DNA from: an uncultured Steroidobacteraceae bacterium
GTDB lineage: Bacteria > Pseudomonadota > Gammaproteobacteria > Steroidobacterales > Steroidobacteraceae
DNA: 8,213 nucleotides
Reading direction: 5' to 3'
Assembly: GCA_955652795.1 (NCBI GenBank)
Contig: CATPBQ010000323.1
Span: 1 to 8,213, forward strand
Positions within the stretch are counted from its first letter, which is position 1; each line of letters begins with the position of its first letter. A model generated the notes under the pieces. That model was not told the origin of the DNA and ran no database searches. It worked only from the letters and a program-made list of their open reading frames with translations. Below, in pieces: positions 1 to 5,666 of this stretch. The position numbers were made by a program, and so were the translations under genes.

Positions 1-937
1 CCAGCGCGCCGTGGGGCGCCACGGTCTGGAGACGATGCGCGCCTACATGCGGCACGTGCAGGACAACGCCGCGCTGTGCGTGCGCAACGCCATCGGGCGG
101 TTGCAACCTGGCAGCTTCCGCTACGAGATGGACGATGCGCAGGTGATCGCGGTGCGCGTCGACATCGACCGTGAGGGGCGCCGCGCGCGCATCGATTTCA
201 CCGGTACCTCGGCGCAGGGCGCGCACAACTTCAACGCCCCGCGCGCGGTGTGTACGGCGGCGGTGCTGTACGTGTTCCGCACGCTGATCGAGCGGCCGAT
301 TCCATTGAACGAGGGGTGCCTGGAGCCGCTGGACATCGTCGTTCCCGGCGGTTCGCTGCTCGAGCCGCGCTTTCCCGCGGCGGTGGCGGGGGGAAACGTG
401 GAGACGTCACAGTGCATCGTCGATGCGCTGTACGGCGCGCTGGGAATTCTCGCCGCCTCCCAGGGAACCATGAACAACCTGACCTTCGGGGATGCGCACC
501 TGCAGTACTACGAAACCATCGCCGGCGGCGCCGGCGCGGGGGCGGATTTCGATGGCTGCGACGCCGTGCAGACTCACATGACCAACTCGCGCCTCACGGA
601 CCCGGAGATCCTGGAGAGCCAGTTCCCGGTGCTGGTGCGGGAGTTTGCGATCCGCGGCGGCTCGGGCGGCGCGGGGCGGCACCACGGCGGCGACGGCATC
701 GTGCGGCGGCTGGAGTTTCGTGCGCCGTTCTCCGGAGCATTGCTCGCCAATCACCGCCGCATCGCGCCCTTCGGGCTCGAGGGCGGACAGCCGGGCGCCT
801 GCGGTGAGGCGCGCATACGCCGCGCCGGCGGGGCCGTGGAGCAGCTGGGGGCCACTGCACGCTTCGAGATCGGACCGGGAGACGAGCTCCTCATCCTGAC
901 ACCCGGTGGCGGCGGCTTTGGCTCACCGCTTACCTGA
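1..937 (+). CDS. Hydantoinase B / 5-oxoprolinase family protein, C-terminal part (5' truncated)
   Basis: The frame is open from the left edge (first full codon at base 2) to a TGA at 935-937, giving about 311 residues of a longer protein whose start lies outside the window. The sequence reads as the end of the HyuB/5-oxoprolinase B family, whose members hydrolyse hydantoins or 5-oxoproline with ATP, together with a HyuA-type part. Visible family signatures are a DFTGTS segment, NFNAPRAV, the AGGNVETSQ segment near 386-412, YYETIAGGAGAG near 506-541, THMTNSRLTDPE, a GGSGGAGRHHGGDG segment, FGLEGGQPG and the terminal LTPGGGGFG. It could be a separate hyuB or the C-terminal half of a fused 5-oxoprolinase; the missing 5' part would decide. 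The substrate cannot be assigned. It faces the sheath gene convergently across a 146-base spacer. Confidence 0.93.
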   Translation, partial: QRAVGRHGLETMRAYMRHVQDNAALCVRNAIGRLQPGSFRYEMDDAQVIAVRVDIDREGRRARIDFTGTSAQGAHNFNAPRAVCTAAVLYVFRTLIERPIPLNEGCLEPLDIVVPGGSLLEPRFPAAVAGGNVETSQCIVDALYGALGILAASQGTMNNLTFGDAHLQYYETIAGGAGAGADFDGCDAVQTHMTNSRLTDPEILESQFPVLVREFAIRGGSGGAGRHHGGDGIVRRLEFRAPFSGALLANHRRIAPFGLEGGQPGACGEARIRRAGGAVEQLGATARFEIGPGDELLILTPGGGGFGSPLT

Positions 938-948
938 GCGCGACTGAT

Positions 949-969
949 TCGCCGGCAAAAGCCACGCCT
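949..969 (+). repeat. Direct repeat, copy 1 (21 bases)
   Basis: TCGCCGGCAAAAGCCACGCCT lies just after the hydantoinase B stop codon and recurs at 998-1018 with one mismatch (A to G at the 16th base). In copy 1 the sequence is not followed by the TTTTGCCGGCG arm that turns copy 2 into a hairpin. Downstream of it, GAAAGCGCCGC at 970-980 recurs at 1060-1070 inside the second hairpin, so the two halves of the spacer look like related units. Confidence 0.75.
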
Positions 970-997
970 GAAAGCGCCGCCGTCCTAAGCAATCTTC

Positions 998-1018
998 TCG
1001 CCGGCAAAAGCCGCGCCT
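998..1018 (+). repeat. Direct repeat, copy 2 (21 bases)
   Basis: This is the second copy of the 21-base repeat at 949-969, with 20 of 21 positions identical. Its CGCCGGCAAAA core forms the left arm of the perfect hairpin at 999-1028. Confidence 0.75.
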
Positions 1019-1028
1019 TTTGCCGGCG
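999..1028. terminator. Perfect 11-bp hairpin in convergent spacer; possible bidirectional terminator
   Basis: CGCCGGCAAAA (999-1009) and TTTTGCCGGCG (1018-1028) are exact reverse complements around the 8-base loop GCCGCGCC. The position between two converging genes suits a transcription terminator for either strand. There is no U-tract after the stem on either strand (the four T bases lie inside the stem), so it is not a textbook intrinsic terminator. It may instead be an extragenic palindrome or a 3'-end stabilising structure. The inverted repeat is directly visible; the role is inferred. Confidence 0.5.
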
Positions 1029-1056
1029 TGCCCGAGCGCCGCTGGTAAGTTGGCCT

Positions 1057-1083
1057 GCCGAAAGCGCCGCAAGCGCTTTCGGC
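1057..1083. terminator. Perfect 11-bp hairpin directly after the sheath stop codon; possible terminator
   Basis: GCCGAAAGCGC (1057-1067) and GCGCTTTCGGC (1073-1083) pair exactly around the 5-base loop CGCAA. On the minus strand the stem begins immediately after the TAG of the sheath gene (1084-1086). No U-tract follows, so it is a strong transcript-end structure with an uncertain termination mechanism. With the hairpin at 999-1028 it forms a tandem pair 28 bases apart. Confidence 0.5.
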
Positions 1084-2694
1084 CTATCCGCGAAGTATCG
1101 CGGTTTCGATCTCCCATTCGACCCGGTGCTTCGCGGTCGCGGAGCGGTTCACTGACACCGGCCGCACCCGGCTGGCGCCGGCGCGATGCGTCACCAGCCA
1201 GGTGTCGAACACGCCCGGCTTGCTGCTGGCGAACCCGAACAACAGGTTGAATTTGCCTTCGGCGAGAGTCTGCGGCCGGTTGACACGCTCATCGCTGATG
1301 ACGAAATGACTCTCGTCGGTGGCGTCGCCGGCAAAGGCTCCCTGCGCCGCCAGGGCGTCCAGAAAGGTCTCGACCTGGGCCTGGGCGCGCTGCCAGGTCG
1401 CCGGTCCGTTATGTTCCAGGAGCACCCAGCGCGTGCCCTGCTCGATGCTGGCCGCCACGAACAGCGCGAGCCGCCGTGCCGAGAGGTACCTCCAGTCGCA
1501 GGCGCCGCCGCCCGCGCCCAGGGTGCGCTGGCTCACGCCGGTGCGCGAGCCGCCCCGCACCGACAACAGGGTATTCACTCCCGCCTGCGCCAGCCGCGCC
1601 CGGTCCGCGTCGGACACCGCCACCGCCGGACGCAATCCGGGACGCAGAATCGCCTCTTCGCTCTCCACGGCCGTCCAGACCGGCCAAGTCTCATCGGAGC
1701 GCGCGATCATGCCCGCGGCGGCGGCGCACGAACCGAAGGTCTCCACCCGGCCGCGCAGCCGATCGAACGCCTGCACGCGCGGGTAGTACATGACGGCGCT
1801 GTCGCTGCGGAAGGGCCAGGCGCGCAGGGCATCGAGCGCGGCAGGCGCCGAGGTCCAGCTGGCTGGCGGATCGACCAGCAGCAGCGCCTGCCGGTCGCGG
1901 CACAGGCGCGCCGCAACCAGCAGAGTCGACAATCCCAGATCGCGCTCACGGGTCAGCGGCGGAATGCACAGCATGTTGAAGCGGGCGACGCCCTGCAGCG
2001 CGAACAGTCCCGTGGCGCCGCTGGCTGCGCCGATGATGTCGTAGTCGGTAAGCGGCGCGCCGTCATCCCCATCGGGATTGGAGAGTGTATAGCCGACCGC
2101 CACCCCACCGGGCCCGCCGGCGGAGCGATCCGGGCGCTGCGCAAAAACCGCATCCGCCACGCGCACCAGGCGCGATCCGAGCAGCACGTCGGGGACGAAC
2201 CGGCCCGAATCCGGCACCACCGACACGCGCCGGTAGATCTCCTGGTCTTCCACCAGCTCCGAACCCGCGGTGCGCACGCGCTGCACCACGAGATTGAAGC
2301 GGTCGCGCTCGGCGCTGCTCAGGCCGTCATAGTCCACCGAGGCGCGCAGGTATTCGCGCGAGCCGGGATTCAAGGCCACGAGCCTCAGTTCGCTCTCGCC
2401 CGCCGGCAGGGTAATGGTCGGCGGGCGCGCGCCGTTGGCGACGCGCACGATGAGTGCCTGGCGACCACCGTTCTCGAAAAACTGCTCGACCGCGTAGGAG
2501 AGGGTCGAGGGTTGCCACAGGCCGCCAAAGTGCTGTTGGAACTCACTGAAGCCGCTGACGGGCAGCGCCTGGTTGACCGGGCCCTTGAGGGTGCGGCCGA
2601 CGAAGGCGGCGATTGCGGTCGGCACGCGCTCGATCGCGTGCCCCGTGCGGCTTTGTGGTTCGAGTTCTATGCCGGACGCGGGGCTGTCGGCCAC
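1084..2694 (-). CDS. Contractile tail sheath family protein (phage / contractile injection system type), orphan
   Basis: This gene encodes 536 residues, typical for a contractile tail sheath subunit. Such subunits polymerise around a tube and contract to drive it through a membrane. Family-like features: an N-terminal GHAIERVPTAIAAFVGRT segment (residues 18-35, matching the usual region after PGVYVEE), then SYAVEQFFENGG (66-77) and ALIVRVANGA (80-89); the middle domain with NMLCIPPL (240-247) and ALLLVDPP (270-277); SCAAAAGMIARSD..VW (322-340); and the C-terminal domain with WRYLSARRLALFV (401-413), SIEQGTRWVLLEHN (416-429) and a beta-rich end. The classic PGVYVEE start is weak (here GIELEP, residues 8-13). 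About 35 residues follow the point where many sheaths stop. The GTG start at 2692-2694 is chosen because AAGAGG (2702-2707) lies 7 bases upstream. It is 45 bases downstream of the small helical gene. No tube, baseplate, ATPase, capsid or integrase gene is present in the window. Confidence 0.88.
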   Translation of the reverse strand: MADSPASGIELEPQSRTGHAIERVPTAIAAFVGRTLKGPVNQALPVSGFSEFQQHFGGLWQPSTLSYAVEQFFENGGRQALIVRVANGARPPTITLPAGESELRLVALNPGSREYLRASVDYDGLSSAERDRFNLVVQRVRTAGSELVEDQEIYRRVSVVPDSGRFVPDVLLGSRLVRVADAVFAQRPDRSAGGPGGVAVGYTLSNPDGDDGAPLTDYDIIGAASGATGLFALQGVARFNMLCIPPLTRERDLGLSTLLVAARLCRDRQALLLVDPPASWTSAPAALDALRAWPFRSDSAVMYYPRVQAFDRLRGRVETFGSCAAAAGMIARSDETWPVWTAVESEEAILRPGLRPAVAVSDADRARLAQAGVNTLLSVRGGSRTGVSQRTLGAGGGACDWRYLSARRLALFVAASIEQGTRWVLLEHNGPATWQRAQAQVETFLDALAAQGAFAGDATDESHFVISDERVNRPQTLAEGKFNLLFGFASSKPGVFDTWLVTHRAGASRVRPVSVNRSATAKHRVEWEIETAILRG

Positions 2695-2701
2695 TCAAGC
2701 G

Positions 2702-2707
2702 CCTCTT
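2702..2707 (-). promoter_or_regulatory. Ribosome binding site of the sheath gene
   Basis: AAGAGG on the minus strand sits 7 bases before the GTG at 2694 and supports that non-ATG start. No other start with a comparable site is seen nearby. Confidence 0.6.
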
Positions 2708-2739
2708 GGGATCTGCCCGTGCGACTCTAACACAGCGTG

Positions 2740-2904
2740 TCAGCGTGTAGTCGGATTCTCGGCTGCGCGCTGCTCGGCGCGCTGCCGCGCGGCTTCACTC
2801 TCCGTCAGGCGCTGCGCTTCTTCGGCGCGCGCGCGCTCCAGTTCTTCGCGCTTGCGCGCGATCTCCGCGAGCATCAGCTGCAGCCACTCCGACAGCGCCG
2901 TCAA
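2740..2904 (-). CDS. Small charged helical protein (54 aa), function unknown
   Basis: A 54-residue frame starts at TTG (2902-2904) and ends at TGA (2740-2742). It begins MTALSEWLQLMLAEIARKRE and continues as an almost unbroken charged helix rich in Glu, Arg, Ala and Gln, as expected of a coiled coil; there is no signal peptide. The TTG start is preferred because GAGGAG (2913-2918) lies 8 bases upstream and overlaps the transpeptidase stop codon. An in-frame GTG at 2911-2913 would add three residues but lies on that site. It fits exactly between the L,D-transpeptidase (12 bases upstream) and the sheath gene (45 bases downstream), which argues for a real translated gene. I do not recognise the family. 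It could be a partner or adaptor of either neighbour, but that is a guess from position. Confidence 0.62.
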   Translation of the reverse strand: MTALSEWLQLMLAEIARKREELERARAEEAQRLTESEAARQRAEQRAAENPTTR

Positions 2905-2912
2905 GGCGAACA

Positions 2913-2918
2913 CTCCTC
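2913..2918 (-). promoter_or_regulatory. Ribosome binding site supporting a TTG start
   Basis: GAGGAG on the minus strand overlaps the TGA of the L,D-transpeptidase gene (2917-2919) and lies 8 bases before the TTG at 2904. This arrangement suggests translational coupling and decides between the TTG and the GTG at 2913. Confidence 0.55.
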
Positions 2919-4167
2919 AGCCGCCATTCTTGGGACGATCCCGTGGCGCCTTGGCTGCGCCCGGGGCCGGGGCATCGGCAGTCTGTTGCGCAGCATCCTC
3001 AGCGGGCGCGCCCGGCTCGATGTCGGAGAGCATCTGCTTGAAGGAGGCTTCATCCATCGGCAGGTCCGACTTGCCATCCCAGGTGGAACCTTCCGGAACC
3101 ACGTTCTGCACGCGCGGCGCAGCGGCCAGGACCTGTTCCACCGTGGTGTCGGACACGGTGATCGGGACGGGCACGCCGCGCGGAGCACGCGCGAGCGCCG
3201 ACACCAGCGTCCAGTCGACTCGGGCCTGGTGCGCCTTCAACTGCTGTTGCAGCGTGGCGGCCAGGGACTTGCTGAGGAGTCGGCGCGGGGCCTTCGCCCA
3301 CCCGCGCGTATCGTCCTCCAGAACGTCAAAGGGCTGCATGTACAACTGCCCGTCACGCCAGCCGAACACGAACGGCTGATTGACCACGCGCACCTGGGTG
3401 CCGAGGGGCACCATGGCGAAGAGCTGCGCGATGTCCTCCGGGTAAAGCCGGATGCAGCCGTGGCTCGAACGCAGCCCGACGCCGGCCGGCTTATTGGTGC
3501 CATGAATCAGGTAACTCGGCCACTGCAGGTAGAACGCGTACTTGCCCAGCGGGTTGTCCGGTCCGGGCCCGATCACCGCATCGAGATCCTCGCCGTTCTC
3601 GTGGTGCTCCTTGCGCACCGAGACCGGCACGCGCCAGGTGGGATCCTGCTGGCGGCGAACGACTTTCGTGACGCCCTCCGGAGTTCGCCAGCCGACCTTG
3701 CCTATGCCGATGGGGTGAGTCAGCACGACGGGCCGTTCGCCGCGCTTGACCGGGGGATAATAGAAAATCCGCATGGCGGCGATGTTGATCACGAGCCCGG
3801 TGCGCGGCGCGTCCGGCAGGATGAACTGCGACGGCACCACGATCTCCCGGCCCTCCCCCGGCAGCCAGGGGTCGACCTTGGGATTGGCGCGCACGATCTC
3901 CTCGTAACCGACGTTGAAGCGACGGGCGATGTCGGTGAGCGTGTCGTCCTTGGTGGCCGTCACCACCTGCACGACGCCGACGACGTCCTGAGCGCTGTCA
4001 AGCTCGAACCGTTCATTGGCGACCGGCGCGGGCCATTCAGGCGGCGCCGGCTCGGCGGGCGGTGCGGGCGGGGGTGGCCGATGCCGGACGTGGGCCAGGA
4101 TCGAGCACCCCGCGATCAGCAGGCACGCAAGCGCAGCCGTCGCGGCGCGGGCCGTGGAAGTCCTCAT
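2917..4167 (-). CDS. LysM and YkuD-domain L,D-transpeptidase, lipoprotein
   Basis: This 416-residue protein begins with a lipoprotein signal (MRTSTARAATAALACLLIAG, then Cys21; lipobox I-A-G-C), so it should be anchored in the envelope. A Pro-rich linker (31-48) follows. A LysM peptidoglycan-binding region lies at about 66-113 (DDTLTDIARRFNVGYEEIVRANP). The YkuD catalytic domain spans about 123-265, with IHGT (221-224) and SSHGCIRL (234-241); Cys238 is the expected nucleophile and His236 belongs to the catalytic signature. Members of the ErfK/YbiS/YcfS/YnhG group form 3-3 peptidoglycan cross-links or attach lipoprotein to the wall. The region after the catalytic domain is long (about 150 residues) and ends in an Ala/Pro-rich tail. 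The frame is open upstream to 4404, but the ATG at 4167 gives the signal peptide, and the longer frame would overlap the previous gene. The ribosome site is weak. The gap to the upstream TPM gene is 49 bases. Confidence 0.94.
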   Translation of the reverse strand: MRTSTARAATAALACLLIAGCSILAHVRHRPPPPAPPAEPAPPEWPAPVANERFELDSAQDVVGVVQVVTATKDDTLTDIARRFNVGYEEIVRANPKVDPWLPGEGREIVVPSQFILPDAPRTGLVINIAAMRIFYYPPVKRGERPVVLTHPIGIGKVGWRTPEGVTKVVRRQQDPTWRVPVSVRKEHHENGEDLDAVIGPGPDNPLGKYAFYLQWPSYLIHGTNKPAGVGLRSSHGCIRLYPEDIAQLFAMVPLGTQVRVVNQPFVFGWRDGQLYMQPFDVLEDDTRGWAKAPRRLLSKSLAATLQQQLKAHQARVDWTLVSALARAPRGVPVPITVSDTTVEQVLAAAPRVQNVVPEGSTWDGKSDLPMDEASFKQMLSDIEPGAPAEDAAQQTADAPAPGAAKAPRDRPKNGG

Positions 4168-4216
4168 GGCGGAATTATGACCGATGTCGCAAGGAGCGCG
4201 AATCGTCGGTGATGCG

Positions 4217-4714
4217 CTACAGCAGCACCGGCTGGTTCGGCAGCTCGTGGTCGCTGTGGTGCCGCCCCGGGAAGTGCCGTCCCAGCAGTGCCCCCACGCC
4301 CTCGATACCCGCGATCGAGCCCTCGCGAAAGCGCCCGGCGCGGTAATGCAGCTCCATCTGCCGGCACACCGCCTCCCACTCAGGCTGCGCGACGCGGGCG
4401 GCAATGCCGCGGTCAGCGATGATCTCGACCACCTGGTCCGCCATGAGCACGTAGATCAGGACACCGTTGTTGTGCGCCGTGTCCCACACGCCGAGCTGTC
4501 CGAACAGCTGCAGCGCGCGCTGCCGCGGCGCCAGATCGTGCCACAGCTCCGGCAGATCGAAGGCGGTCTCGACGACAAAGCGGATCTCCCCGGCATGATG
4601 GGCTTCGCAGCTGCCGATGGCCTGTTCGATGGCGTCGCGAACCTGCGGCGTGAAGTGCCGGCGCGTGCTCCAGCGTGTGGTAGCGAGGTGGCGAATGAGG
4701 CGCAGGAATTTCAT
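4217..4714 (-). CDS. Soluble TPM-domain protein (165 aa)
   Basis: This is a 165-residue protein made almost entirely of one TPM (YgcG/COG3762-like) domain at about 20-145. It has GEIRFVVETAF (42-52), VWDTAHNNGVLIYVLMADQ (76-94), VVEIIADRGIA (95-105) and the family-like ending ELPNQPVLL (157-165). No signal peptide or convincing membrane helix is visible, so it is probably cytoplasmic or membrane-associated through a partner. Some TPM proteins have been reported to bind metal or to have phosphatase activity, but no activity can be assigned here. The ATG at 4714 is preferred over the longer open frame because GGAGGG (4723-4728) lies 8 bases upstream and the extension would only mirror the Gly-rich tail of the previous gene. 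It follows the membrane-bound TPM gene by 13 bases and is almost certainly cotranscribed with it. Confidence 0.9.
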   Translation of the reverse strand: MKFLRLIRHLATTRWSTRRHFTPQVRDAIEQAIGSCEAHHAGEIRFVVETAFDLPELWHDLAPRQRALQLFGQLGVWDTAHNNGVLIYVLMADQVVEIIADRGIAARVAQPEWEAVCRQMELHYRAGRFREGSIAGIEGVGALLGRHFPGRHHSDHELPNQPVLL

Positions 4715-4722
4715 GACCACGT

Positions 4723-4728
4723 CCCTCC
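4723..4728 (-). promoter_or_regulatory. Ribosome binding site of the soluble TPM gene
   Basis: GGAGGG on the minus strand overlaps the TAG stop of the upstream TPM gene (4728-4730) and precedes the ATG at 4714 by 8 bases. It fixes the start and indicates close coupling. Confidence 0.7.
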
Positions 4729-5666
4729 TACCAGCTTCCGGAGGCGCCGCCGCCCCCGAACCCTCCGCCACCACCGCTGAATCCTCCGCCGCCGAATCCT
4801 CCGCCCCCAAGTCCGCCGCCGAATCCGCCGAAGCCCCCGCTACGCGGGTAGCTCGACCAGCCGCTCCCACGGGCCAGTCCGCCGAGCAGGGTGAACAGGA
4901 ACGCGCCCGCTGCGGCGAGCAGAGCCAGGAGCACTGCGTAGCCGGCGATCCACACCAGCAAGCCCGCGCCGAGGGCGGTGAAGGCCGAGCCGAGCGTGCG
5001 TCCGAAAATCCCGCTCAGCACCACCGAACCGATGAAAACGGCGAACAGGATCACCGGCAAGGGGTTCGAGCCGCGCGCGCGCCGGCCGGACTGCCAATCG
5101 TGTTCAGGCGGCGGCAGCGGCTCGCCTTCGATGAGCTTGATCATCTGGTCGAGGCCGGCGTCGATGCCGCCATAGTAATTCCCCTGGCGGAAGGCGGGCC
5201 GCAGGGTCTCCGAAATGATGCGGTTGCACATGGCGTCGGTCAGGACGCCTTCGAGGCCATAGCCGACCTCGATGCGCACGTGGTGATCGTTCTTCGCAAT
5301 GATCAGCAGCGCCCCGTCATCCGCCTTTTGCCGGCCGAGCTTCCACTGTTCCACCACCCGGATCGAGTACTGCTCGATCTGCTCGGGTGCGGTCGTGGGC
5401 ACGAGCAGCACCGCGAGCTGCGAGCCCTTGGCGGACTCGAACGCCGCGAGCTTCTGCTCGAGCGCTGTCTGCTGCTGCGCGGTCAGCGTGCCGGTGAGAT
5501 CAGTGACGCGCGCTGTCAGCTTCGGGATCGGCTGCAAGCCTTGCGCAGCAGAGGGCTGCGACTGCGCGCCTGCAGGCGGCGGCGCGATCACGGCGAAGCC
5601 CAGGCCCAGCAGCAGCCGCAGCGCCAGTCCCGCCCGGGGGCGGGCGCGGCTTGACCCTGCGGTCAT
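4728..5666 (-). CDS. TPM-domain membrane protein with Gly-rich tail (YgcG family)
   Basis: This is a 312-residue protein. A signal peptide covers about 1-34, with likely cleavage after AGA (32-34). The TPM domain spans about 48-175: VTDLTGTLTAQQ (54-65), SQLAVLLVP (82-90), DDGALLIIAKNDHHVRIEVG (116-135) and the LEGVLTDAMCNRII segment (138-151). A hydrophobic region with two or three membrane helices follows (about 202-222 and 228-263), then a Gly/Phe/Ser-rich tail (277-310) ending SGSW. This is the usual layout of YgcG-type proteins, with the TPM domain placed outside the cytoplasmic membrane. Its start ATGA overlaps the lemA stop by 4 bases (5663-5666), which indicates translational coupling. 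LemA and TPM proteins commonly occur together, but the joint function is not established. Confidence 0.93.
   Translation of the reverse strand: MTAGSSRARPRAGLALRLLLGLGFAVIAPPPAGAQSQPSAAQGLQPIPKLTARVTDLTGTLTAQQQTALEQKLAAFESAKGSQLAVLLVPTTAPEQIEQYSIRVVEQWKLGRQKADDGALLIIAKNDHHVRIEVGYGLEGVLTDAMCNRIISETLRPAFRQGNYYGGIDAGLDQMIKLIEGEPLPPPEHDWQSGRRARGSNPLPVILFAVFIGSVVLSGIFGRTLGSAFTALGAGLLVWIAGYAVLLALLAAAGAFLFTLLGGLARGSGWSSYPRSGGFGGFGGGLGGGGFGGGGFSGGGGGFGGGGASGSW
4737..4838 (-). repeat. Low-complexity Gly-rich coding repeat
   Basis: These bases encode residues 277-310 of the TPM membrane protein as short imperfect units of the type G-F-G-G-G. On the plus strand they read as repeated CCTCCGCC/GAATCC-like blocks. 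The stretch is part of the gene and is usual for this family, but it is a likely site of length variation and assembly error. Confidence 0.6.

Noticed and set aside
1084..2694. Type VI secretion sheath (TssB/TssC)
   Set aside because: T6SS sheaths are made of two separate proteins, with sequences unlike this one, and no other T6SS gene is present. The protein reads as the single-chain phage/eCIS type.
1186..2730. 514-codon plus-strand open frame over the sheath gene
   Set aside because: It is the antisense shadow of a clearly recognisable sheath protein. The translation is rich in Arg, Ala, Gly and His with no domain, as expected of GC-rich shadow frames.
2737..4212. 491-codon plus-strand open frame over the L,D-transpeptidase and small gene
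   Set aside because: It mirrors the transpeptidase, whose catalytic and LysM motifs are intact on the other strand. No domain is recognisable in the plus-strand product.
4168..4404. N-terminal extension of the L,D-transpeptidase to 4404
   Set aside because: The extra 79 residues are a shadow of the soluble TPM gene and would destroy the lipoprotein signal that starts at 4167.
4617..5654. 345-codon plus-strand open frame over the TPM genes
   Set aside because: It is antisense to two recognisable TPM proteins and has a low-complexity, charged composition without motifs.
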